Origin: Desmodus rotundus
Taxonomy: Eukaryota > Chordata > Mammalia > Chiroptera > Phyllostomidae
Assembly: GCF_022682495.2 (NCBI RefSeq)
Contig: NC_071390.1
Span: 165,131,220-165,195,219, forward strand
Direction: 5' to 3'
Length of the DNA stretch: 64,000 nt
Positions 33,390 through 42,860 of this stretch are shown piece after piece. A program made the translations under genes and the position numbers. Positions within the stretch are counted from its first letter, which is position 1. Each line of letters begins with the position of its first letter. The notes beneath the pieces are model-generated. The model searched no databases, had not been told where the DNA came from, and was given only the letters and a program-made list of their open reading frames with translations.

Positions 33390-33940
33390 TTTGGTTGGTG
33401 AAAAAGTCCATTTAGTGTTTCCCATAAAGTAAAAGGCACAGTTTTCACTTTCACCAATAACTTTATTGATTTGGATATTTTGAGTATGTCGGCTATCTCC
33501 CATGTGGTATAACATTGATTGTTCTCAATGAATGTCTTGATTTGATAACTATCAACTTCAACAGGTCTATCTGATCTTGGAGCATCATCCAGCGAGAAAT
33601 TTCCAGCATAAAGCTCCACAAACCACTTTTGACATTTTCCATCAGTCACAGCACCTCCTCCATACACTGCACAAATCTTTTCTCGAGTTTCAATTGTGTT
33701 TTACCTTTCTTGAAATAATAAAGCATAATCTGTCAAAAATGTTGTGCCTTTTCTTCCATCTTCAATATTAAAATGGCTGCACAAAAATTCACCAATTTTG
33801 ATAATTTTTTAAATGCACGCTGATATGACAGCTGTCACAATACAATCTAACAAAATTGTTTCAAATGGAGTTAAAGACAACTAAGCGCTACTAGAGCCAT
33901 GTTATGGAAAAAAACCAAAGGAACTTTTTGGCCAACCGAA
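33390..33940 (-). mobile_element. Deleted mariner (family 2, copy 1), inside a MIR
   Basis: The left end TTTGGTTGGTGAAAAAGTCC and the complement of the right end (TTCGGTTGGCCAAAAAGTTC) form the TIRs. TA follows at 33941-33942, and the left TA has mutated to TG. On the reverse strand the N-terminal transposase is readable: a GKCQKWFVELYAG stretch, then FSLDDAPRSDRPVEVDS and an EIADILKISKSI helix-turn-helix end. It jumps from there directly to the 3' terminal sequence, so the whole catalytic domain is missing. The junction is the same as in the copy at 41465-42013. Confidence 0.9.
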
Positions 33941-34095
33941 TACTTATCCATTCTAACCTTCCATTCTCTCACAGATAAAATGGAGATGCTCATTGGATCT
34001 ACCTCAAAGAGTTTGTGGGTGTGTTTTTGCTTTATAAAATAGTGCCGGTAAAGTACTGTGCATGGCGCTCAGCACATAGAACACACTCGGGGTGC
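33941..34095 (+). mobile_element. MIR SINE, right part
   Basis: TACTTATCCATTCTAACCTT, CTCACAGATAAAATGGAGAT and GGTAAAGTACTGTGCATGGC with CAGCACATAGAACACACTCG continue the sense MIR ('tacttaacctctctg', 'catctgtaaaatggggat', 'gcctggcacatagtaagcgctc'). Confidence 0.75.
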
Positions 34096-35322
34096 ACTGG
34101 CCAGCACAGCAATACCACTAAGGGAAACGGCAGTGCACTGCAGAATTACCCAGCTGATCAGGCAGTCACGTCACTCTTCTGACTTCTGTTCAATTAACAG
34201 TCACAACGTCCATTTCCCACTTTAGACAGTTCCGGATTTTTATATTCGCTCTTTATTCCTTCATTAGTAAAACTTTAAGCTGTTTCCCTCCATCAAGAAT
34301 GCCAATGGATCCCTTCTGCTCTGAATACCATGACAAGAAAAGCCTCCATATCTGAGCCAACTACAGGTAAAATGTCAACCACGGTATCATTTAAATTTAT
34401 GAATATTTCACAGAGGAAAGGCCTGAGAACAGAACCTTGAGGAAGCTATTGTGAAATGTCTCAAAACTGACATTTGTACAAGTTATTAAGGTTTTGTTCC
34501 CTCAGCTCCAGATCCATCCTTCTGGTGTGTGTGTGTGAAGCCATAGCTGGGAGTGAAAGTTACTTTGTTCCTTTGCCAACAGACAGGGCTGAGAAAATTG
34601 GAAGTCAGGACGAGATGAGAAATAATTTAATTGTTCCTGTTGATTTGAGTTTTGTATCATCCCAACAAAAGATTCTCAAGGTGGTGGTAGGAATTGATTC
34701 CAGCAGCAGTCGGGTCCGGTAGAACTTTCAACACTCTCAAAACGGGCCTTAGGGTGTCCCCTCAGAGGGGCTGGCATCAGCCATTGTCACTTCCTCCTCA
34801 GAGGTTCGAGTTCTAGCGCTGCCAACTTTTCCACGTTCCTGAGACTTCAACACCTGTTTTACAGCATCGCCTCCTCAAAAATCTGCTGCCAAACTCCACA
34901 GGGCCTCTTCTCCAGCTCCTCGTCTCTAAGAACCTGAAAATGTTGGTTTTATTTTTCTATTCCCTAGACTGTTACCTGTTAACACTATTCCTACAAATGT
35001 TACCCACTAACGTCCCTAGGAATGTAATACCTCAGCGTTTCCCTTTTGAGTTTAATTTCTCCAATGCACATTCAGCAAGTCTTTTTTATTTTAATTACCT
35101 CTGCTAAATATCAAGTGGTTTCTTTGTCATTATGCGCCAATCAATATATCAGTCCAATTTTTCTGGGAACATTATATGTTTCTCTAAATATCCCATTATC
35201 AAGTCTAAGTTTCTTTACTTCATAGAATAACAATGGATTACTATATGCACACATAAAAATTTTAGCATAGTATTTTTCATATGATTTAACACAGCCCTTG
35301 GGAAGCCTCCCATCCAGTAGGG
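34096..35322. other. Unique DNA
   Basis: No gene is supported. An 82-codon forward frame (34474-34722) without a recognised domain occurs in unique sequence; a short TG run lies at 34,521-34,534. The sequence at 34,800-34,940 is pyrimidine-rich. Confidence 0.5.
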
Positions 35323-35566
35323 CAGTGATTTCAACCGGTGTGCCGCGAGAATGTTTGAAACATGCAATGCGCTGACTGACCTCTTTTCCCTTAGATCGTC
35401 AAATAAAAAAAGACAACAGCCCACCCAATAATAGCCATTGGTGTGAATGAATCAAAATTACACCTGTTTTTGGTCGGATCCGCGAAACATGTATTTTTCG
35501 GTGCACTGCAGAATTTCAGTAATTAGTCTATGCGTGCCGTGAGATGGAAAAGGTTGGAAATCACTG
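35323..35566. mobile_element. Non-autonomous hAT element of bat type
   Basis: The left end CAGTGATTTCAACCGGTGTG and the complement of the right end (CAGTGATTTCCAACCTTTTC) are terminal inverted repeats of hAT type. Inside are GTGCCGCGAGAATGTTTGAA, CTCTTTTCCCTTAGATCGTC, TGAATGAATCAAAATTACAC and GGTCGGATCCGCGAAACATG, as in the nhAT elements of vesper bats. The 8-bp target duplication is not clear (CCAGTAGG left, TAGCCGGA right). No transposase is encoded; a 69-codon reverse frame overlaps it by chance. Confidence 0.88.
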
Positions 35567-37740
35567 TAGCCGGACAATCCTGTGGCCCCTGAGAGGGGCT
35601 GCCCTGTGGGATCGCTCCTCTCTAACTGCCTGTTCATCTCCCTTTCCGTGATCTACATGGTCTGAGCTCAGCTGTACCTTTTTCCCAGCTCTGGCCCCAA
35701 ATGTAAGTTTCTGAGGCCCCGCTTTTCCAACGGTACTGATTACTAAGCCTCCAGTCAGCACCCACCTCCCATATCGGGTTCCCCTCTACACTACTTCCAC
35801 TTAATTTTCATAGTGACTGTTCCGGCTCTCAGCCCCATGAGTTCCCTCTCAACCTCTTACACTTCTTCTAAGGGCTGCCCCTTGGCCTTGATCTCTGTTC
35901 TCAGGTTTTCCCTCCTAAATTCACGCCAACACTTCAGCTCTCATTGTTGTAGCTGTTTCTCCAGCTGCAGACATCTCTCAGCCAGCAGTGCCCTCCTTTT
36001 GCTTGACATCATTAACTCAGCGCCCAGCATGGAGCCAGATTCTAAGGCCATGTAGAGGAATGCAGGATACAGCCTATGCCTTGGGTTGATGAAGGGTCAA
36101 ATAGACTTTGAAAGGTGGCATCCTTAGAATAGATGCAAAATGGGTCTATCTCAGAGTCCCATCTTCAGACAGCGTCCTTTAATATCTTTCTCCATAGTTT
36201 AATAACTGAAACCCAAATATTAACTCCAAAATAAAAAAAAACTTCATTTTCAGAAAGTATTCTTATGGGGAACAATGGCTTTCCTGCTACTCCCTTATGC
36301 AGGTTTTTTCCCCATTGTTCTCGCAACGCAATACTTGAAGACCTCTGCCCTGTTTATTTCTATTTGTGTTCCAGCTTTTCTGCCTGTGATGTGCTCTCTC
36401 CTTCCTTGTATGTCCACCAGACATCTCAACACTAGTTGTCCCTTTTCGGTTCCCCTTATCTACCTGAGAGCCTTTGCTCTGGATTCCTTGGGACAGCTGT
36501 CACAGTCAGACTCATTTCTTCCGAGCTGCCTCCGGCATTGTAAAACTCTATGTTCTACATCTGACTGAAGCACTTTTTCTTTTAAGACATGTATTCTTTC
36601 TTCCTTTTAACATACACCTTTTTTACTCTTATCAGTTTTCTTTTTAAAATGTTTTATTTAAGTAAAAATAAAAATGAGTTCAATTAAGAAAAATATAAGG
36701 AAATAATAGTGAACATACTATGCAAATATAGCAAAAATCACGAGAGTATCATGCCAATATTTCATGTGTCATAAAGCATTTTCTGAACTACCAGATAAAC
36801 AACTGATGATTGGTATTAAAGAAAAACAAAAAACATTCTGCTTGTTTCTAGTGACTGTTTAATGTTTCCAGTGATCACGGTTTTCTTGTATAATTTACCC
36901 AAACTTCCTCATTAGTAGTTTATTTATACTGATTGTGGAAGACACAAATTTCCCAGAAAAAAAGTTACTACCTTCAGTTTTTTTTTTAAAAGCCAGACAG
37001 TATTTATTAATTGCTGTTTTTTCAGGACATGGTTGGTGCATTATTCACCACTTCTGGGAGCTTACTGAGAGCTACGTGGTATTCTCATCCCCAAGAAGCT
37101 TTCAGGTTTCCCTGGAATGGAAATCGCCAAAACTAAGATACTAGAATTGATTTTAAGCCACCAAGGGCTTGCCTATAACCTCACAAGTCACAGATCTTAA
37201 TTTCCTGTCACTGATACTCGTTCAGCTCCTGCCAACCTAAATATCTCCTCTTGAAAGAAACGAAAGAGGCAAAACAGGTTTGGGTAGCTATGTTTTTAAA
37301 GGATGCCTGTCTTCAGCAAACTGATTTAATTATTGTTGTTTTTTAAAGCATCTGTAATAGAATGTGTAATTATACTTAAAATAACTTAGGAAATGTAATA
37401 TCCATGCCATCACTTTAATGACCATATTATGCTAATGTATCTGTGTGCAATGGCCCTATTTAACCCAAAACACAATCAATTACACTTTTAATTATGTATT
37501 TGAAGAGTTTCTATCTGATTACAACTCAATGTCAGGGTCCCTATGAGATTTCATTGCTGGTCTCAGTGTGTTTCTAATGTTTAACCCTAACATTTAATGT
37601 CTGTTTAAACCAGTGTTTGCATTCAGGCTGAAATCCAAATTGAGAGTTTCCTTACAGTGTTCCATCCACCCTGGGAAAATTCTACCCACTTTAGAAAGAT
37701 CTACTAATATCAAGCAAAACGTAAATCTGAACTATATTAA
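35567..37740. other. Unique DNA, pyrimidine-rich at 35.6-36.6 kb
   Basis: No gene is recognised. Frames at 35813-36055 (80 codons) and 36275-36568 (97 codons) are Ser/Leu/Cys-rich products of pyrimidine-rich DNA and lack motifs; this part may be decayed repeat. From about 37,310 to 37,620 the sequence is A+T-rich and complex, with many homeobox-type ATTA words (TGTGTAATTATACTTAAAAT, TTAATTATGTATTTGAAG), which could be conserved non-coding DNA. Confidence 0.45.
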
Positions 37741-37742
37741 TA

Positions 37743-37862
37743 CAGGGGTGGGCAAAAGTAGGTTTATAGTTGTCAGTACACAAAACAGTTCATCCTTGCA
37801 TTATTATTTACTTATCAATTGTTACATTGTTATTATTATTAACCTACTTTTGCCCACCCCTG
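37743..37862 (+). mobile_element. Small TA-flanked MITE, copy B (well preserved)
   Basis: The two ends are perfect inverted repeats of about 22 bases (starting CAGGGGTGGGCAAAAGTAGG). TA lies at 37741-37742 and again at 37863-37864, the Tc1/mariner-class target duplication. The interior is about 75 bases and non-coding. It is the same family as the element at 4474-4605 in the opposite orientation. Confidence 0.92.
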
Positions 37863-37989
37863 TATATCCAACAAATGTCATAATTAAAGTGTGCCTAAAT
37901 AAAATTTGGAAAATATTGTAATTCCTCCAAAAGACTAAAGTTAACGCACAAGAAAGGTATTTAGTTCAGGCAACGCATAGATACTGATG
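37863..37989. other. Unique spacer
   Basis: No feature is recognised between the MITE and the following MIR. Confidence 0.4.
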
Positions 37990-38160
37990 ATTGGTAGTCG
38001 GCTGTGGTGGTGGAGAACCTGGCTGCTGGATTTAGAACTTTTGAGTTAAAGTGCTTATCCGTCACATTATGTGTCACTGGGGACAATGTATCTAGTCTCT
38101 TTGTAGGGACAATAAAAACATATATGCCGCAGCCTTTTGGTAAGCCTACCATGGTTGCAT
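37990..38160 (+). mobile_element. Diverged MIR SINE (sense)
   Basis: GTGGTGGTGGAGAACCTGGC, AGAACTTTTGAGTTAAAGTG, TATCCGTCACATTATGTGTC and TGTAGGGACAATAAAAACAT follow the sense MIR order ('gtggttaagagcatggactctggagtcagac', 'gggttcgaatcc', 'gccacttactagctgtgtgac', 'aaatggggataataata'). It is strongly diverged. Confidence 0.5.
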
Positions 38161-40990
38161 GTTTATAAATCACACAGAACACAGGGCTCAATTAGACATG
38201 GATGGTTTTCAATAATGTAAATAATTACTTTATTATTTAATTTGAAATGCCTATATTGTACCAATCATTTTGATGTTAAAAGTCATCTGTACCAGCGAGG
38301 TGGAAACAATAAAATGACATTAACAATAATACACTTGATTCAGTGCTCAGTGAAACAAGGGCAAAAAAGAGTAGCGTCCTTTAACTGAATATGCATTTGT
38401 AACGTCTCACAAAGGTCACAAACATTAAAAATGAGCCACAGATAATAACAACTGGTAACAGGGATTGAACACCGACTGTAGGCCTGAGCTAGTGTAATCA
38501 CAATAGCACAGCATGCCTCTGATGAGATCATCTCCATAAAAACAGGAGCCACAGACTGGGAAATCATACACCTCACTTAAAGTGACTAATTCCATAGAAG
38601 ACTGTTACTGGTATTTAAATGCAGACACTTCAAATGTCAATGTTCATCCTTTTAAACATTATACATCAGTACCTGCAGACGCAATGGAATCACTTGTTGA
38701 AATGCTGAGGGTGGGGATGAGGGTTCCATAGTTGGGTAGGGATAACCAGGACTGAGTCTGGACTCACGTAACAATCATGTCCACCAATTGAATCTTTTAA
38801 AAATCCATATAGGACTTGGATCAGCTACTTTATTTCTGCTTTGGAAATACTAACCCAGAGATATTAGTTAAGATGTGTCCATTCAGAGAACACAGTAGTC
38901 TCAAATTATTGTTGGGTTCTGCAAACCTAAAAGCCACATTGTATCAAAGCCCCGCTCCCAAGGGGCATGGCTTCAGGAAGTTGCCAGTTTTAATCTTGTT
39001 CTCTACCCTAGTTAAGCAGGGCGTGTGACATAGCTCTTTCAAACAGTCACGTATCAGGGGAAGGTAGCATGTATCTCAGGTATTTCCTGTTCCTTTCAAT
39101 CAATCTCTTGTCACTGCACAACATTATTGGGGAGCATAAGCATATTACTGAGATCATGAGTCATGACCCTCCAACCCTGTCACCTACTTTCACAAGTGGA
39201 CATCCTGGTGGTTCCTCTGCGACTTCCACCCCCTGCCCAACAGCCAGAACATTGGACAAATGATAACTCATATTTCTTTTAGGAGGTTGGATAACATAGG
39301 TTTAACTTCCTTGGAGATTATTTGTTTTATAATATATATTCAAGGCATGGATATTCTAGGTAAATTTGGGCCTTTTCTTAGCCTAAAAGCAAATGAAGAA
39401 ATGGCTGAGAGTATAAACTAATACACAGGATTTCATCTAACATGTTTATCCGCTGGAAGTCCTCTTGGGGTGATGGGCAGGATCGTGATGCAAAATAACT
39501 TATGCATTGAAAATATGTGGATGAACCCAAGGGCTGCTCAGGAGTGATTTGAATGCATGAGATCTTGCTGAACTAGTCATTTTAAAACAAACCTTTCTTG
39601 TTGAGACTTTCACCATCATTTAAAACACTTGGGTCAATTAATTCAAATCATCATCTCCTGCAAGTCACCCACCATTACGTGACATCTCGGGCTGCATCAC
39701 CCAGATATGGAAGAAGATCCGTGTCATTTTAATCCATGTCGTTCCTCTGCATGAACGAAGGAACCCACTTGATAATAATGCGTCAATCACAGGCCCTTAG
39801 TCACTGTGCAGTGGCTGTCGTCAGCATGGATTGCCCTCATTCTAAGATTTTCTACAGTGACTTTGTGCTATCGTATCTTAAGAACGAGAGGTATTGTCAA
39901 ATTCATTATTTCAGCAGGGAATGTTGGTGATGATGAAACTGTCAAGCTTTATTAAGTTGTTCATGCTTCTTCCATTTTATTAACATGACCCAGTTCAGCC
40001 TCCCTCAGATCACAACGCGTTTTGATTTTAACTCACTTTAAAAGTGAGTCAATTGGATTTTTTAAAACCTTGTTGATTTAAAGTTATTTTAGCACTTCCT
40101 GATATAATATGTTGTATTTTAGCTAAAGAAAAAAATTGAGATCTTCTCGACTCAGCTATCTTAAAGAGGAAAATGTAAGAAAGTAAAAAAAAAAAAAAAA
40201 ACCTGACAAATGCAAAAGTAGCACTAGTTCATTTACTTTTTCTTCCAACTATTAACTTTTTCTGCCATTCTTAAAAGTCACTAAATCATTAATTCTCGAA
40301 TCCCAATCCTGGCCTAATCCAAATTGCTTTTAATCCGTCCATTTGACTGTGCCTTGACAGCACGCTATCATATGTGATACAAGTAAGGGGAGCCCAGGAT
40401 GGCCAGCGGAGAGAGAGAAAGTCCCTGCGGAACTGCCAGCTTTTTTGAAACATGATTCACACCATTCTATTTTTATGCCATGCTTTCTGCTAATGGACCC
40501 GGCTACTACCTTGTTCCATCCTCATTTTGCATTAAGATTTACTCCAATGTCCTTTGACACATGCAGAGTGCTAGAGGCAATATCTTAGCAACAGTTTAGA
40601 GTTTAATCCTGAAATGTGTGACAGATAGTGCTTGCAAGGAACCCACCAATAAACAAAATAAATAAAACTAGTGTCTCCATGGTAATTTTTAAGTTGCTAT
40701 GAATAAATTTTAAATTTAAGTTGAAATTCTGCATACATTTTATCAGATAAACAGCACTATTATTGGTAGGTAAGTTCCCAGGTGAGCCCCAGGTACACCT
40801 AAAATGTACCAGGCCTTTGCACTAAAAAGCACAGTAATGAGAAGCTTTTAAATACTAATCAAGAATTGAAAATAAAATTGTTTAAGGTTGATTTTTCCAT
40901 ACATCTTTAATATCCATCCTGGAAGCAAAATTAGTTTAACGACACGTAAGTGAGGTGGCAGATAAATCAAAGTCACAAGAGGACTTCTGG
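38161..40990. other. Unique DNA, possible conserved non-coding elements
   Basis: About 2.8 kb without a recognised repeat or gene. It contains a 19-base near-perfect inverted repeat at 40,031-40,049 (ACTCACTTTAAAAGTGAGT) and an A-run at 40,185-40,201. Lack of repeats over this length is compatible with constraint, but only comparative alignment would show it. Confidence 0.45.
40031..40049. repeat. Inverted repeat (9-bp arms, 1-base centre)
   Basis: ACTCACTTTAAAAGTGAGT has perfectly complementary 9-base arms around a single A. CACTTTAAAAGTG resembles facing NK-type half-sites (CACTT / AAGTG). No mobile element is visible around it. Confidence 0.55.
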
Positions 40991-41029
40991 ACATTTAAAA
41001 TGGCAGAGCCACCCTACACTAAAGTTAGG

Positions 41030-41260
41030 TAAAACCCTCACACCTTCTGCATCCCTTGCCTTTTTGTCGGTCAGAGTTAGACACTTACACTCTCTGTCAA
41101 CAGTCTTAGTTCAATTAAGTTCTCCCACGAATGCAGGTATCACAGCTTCGGCTCCCTCGTCTCAGTTCAGTGGGACTTTGAACAAAGCGCTACACAGGAC
41201 CAATCGCGACAGCGAAACTTCGCGTCACTCCAGAAAACTCCTACTTGGTTAGTAAGTTCC
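41030..41260. promoter_or_regulatory. CpG cluster with a CCAAT box
   Basis: The block around 41,195-41,230 reads AGGACCAATCGCGACAGCGA, followed by AACTTCGCGTCACTCC: a CCAAT box next to several CpGs in otherwise CpG-poor DNA. It also lies within a 100-codon frame (40950-41252) that has no known domain. This could be a small promoter or enhancer, or a CpG-bearing repeat I do not recognise. Position alone gives no direction of transcription. Confidence 0.3.
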
Positions 41261-41464
41261 AGGAACCCGTGGTTTGGGGGATGGTCTCAGAAAGTCCTGC
41301 TGCACTTTCAGCATCTTGCTCTTCCTCATTCATTGCTTCTGGCTTAGGATGTGTTTAAAAACTGTATCAAAGACCCTGAAGAGCATTCCGTCCCACCCCA
41401 AGCAGGAGACTTCACTCAAGCATCAACTCACTCAGACAGCGGGTGGGAGCAGACAGGACTTTTG
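41261..41464. other. Unique spacer
   Basis: No feature is recognised. The 77-codon forward frame starting here runs into the mariner end and is not a gene. Confidence 0.4.
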
Positions 41465-42013
41465 TTGGGTTGGCCAAAAAGTTTGTTTGGTTCTTTTTTT
41501 CCCATAATATGGCTCTAGTAGTGCTTAGTTGTTTTTAACTTAATTTGAAACAACTTTGTTAGACTGTAGAGTGATAGCTGTCATATCAGTATGCATTAAA
41601 AAAACATCAAAATTGGTGAGTTCTTGTGTAGCCATTTTAATATTGAAGATGAAAGAAAATGCACATTTTTTGGCATGTTATGTGTTATTATTTCAAGAAA
41701 GGTAAAAATGGCACTGAAACAAGAGAAGATTTGTGCAGTGTATGGAGAAGTTGCTGTGACTGATGAAGCGTGAGAAAAGTGGTTTGCGAAGTTTTGTGCT
41801 GGAAATCCCTCACTGGACAATGCTCTATAGTTGGGCAGACCAGTTGAAGTTGATAGTGATCATATTGAGACATTAATTGAGAATAATCAATGTTATACCA
41901 TGCAGGAAATAGCCAATATACTCAAAATATCCAAATCAATAAAGTTATCGGTGAAAATGAAAAATGTGTCTTTTATTTTATGGAAAAACTGCACAGTCTT
42001 TTCCGCCAACCTC
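41465..42013 (+). mobile_element. Deleted mariner (family 2, copy 2)
   Basis: The left TIR is TTGGGTTGGCCAAAAAGTTT; the right end, CCGCCAACCTC, is followed by TA. The forward strand carries the transposase N-terminus (an alanine/valine-rich segment near 41,740, then RPVEVDSDHIETLIENNQ and an IANILKISKSI helix-turn-helix end at 41,835-41,940). It jumps straight to the 3' end at the same codon as the copy at 33390-33940. A stop codon interrupts the N-terminal part (near 41,773). It is non-autonomous and cannot make a transposase. Confidence 0.9.
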
Positions 42014-42477
42014 TACTTTTAGTGGATCGTGCTGGTGCCAAACCCCACGTAGTGTGAGATGGCTTCTATCATGTTCTGTTCTGCCCGGCTGCTGTACCCC
42101 TGGCATTTAACCTTGGACTTTCAGTCGTTGACTTTCCCCTGACCATAAGAATTTATTAATGCAAAACCAGATTAGCACTCCAAAATGAACCCTTTTCTGA
42201 CATTATCTCCAGCTTATGAATTCTTCCACTGTTGTTCCTGTCCAGTGGATTGAAGCTGTGCTATGTTCTGCCTGCTCTCCGGTGTTTCATAGCTAAAAGT
42301 AAACCTATCATGCAGAGCCGATTCGCTATGACGAAAACTTTAAGTAGAGAAATTTACTATTCTACTTAATGAAATATATCTCTAAAAATGTTACTATTTT
42401 TAGAGACTGTTTAAATGCTCCCCTTTTTTACTCCTGGTGGGCTTTGTAGCATCCCTGTTCTGAAAATATCCTATGTA
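42014..42477. other. Unique spacer between two mariners
   Basis: No gene or repeat is recognised. CTGTTTAAATGCTCCCC and neighbouring words do not match any family known to me. Confidence 0.4.
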
Positions 42478-42860
42478 TGAGGTCTGTCCAGAAGGTATCC
42501 AGCCACGTACCATGAAAAATAGAGATATTTATTGAGGAAGATACAAGATACAAGAAACATTGTGTGCTTCAGGCCCCTTCAAAATAGGTACCTTGGAACC
42601 TCCCAATCACCATCAACTACCCCATCATATTTTCCTGAATCTCATCAATGGTCTGAAATCTCTTCCCTTTCAAAGGTGATTTTAGCTTAGGGAAAAGCCA
42701 GAAGTCTCAGGGCACCAAATCTGGGCTGTAGTGGGGCTGAGTCACCTGGGTGATTTGATGTTTTGCAAAAAAACTCTGCATGAGATGTGATGCATGAGTG
42801 GGTGTGGTGTCGTGAGGAAGCTGCCAATCACCAGTTGCCCATAGCTGTGGCCTTCTGAAT
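42478..42860 (-). mobile_element. 5'-truncated mariner (family 1, copy 3)
   Basis: The left end TGAGGTCTGTCCAGAAGGTA follows TA (42476-42477) and is the family-1 3' TIR read in reverse. The reverse strand encodes the C-terminal part of the transposase, with GNW-like (near 42,845), SPDL-like (near 42,725) and DFWLFP-like words, then the untranslated 3' end. The 5' end and N-terminal half are missing; the break near 42,860 has no TIR. It is inactive. Confidence 0.85.

Noticed and set aside
33359..33667. 102-codon reverse frame as a domesticated DNA-binding protein
   Set aside because: It is the surviving N-terminus of a deleted mariner transposase with no catalytic part, no intact upstream start region and no sign of splicing; the other copy of the family carries a stop.
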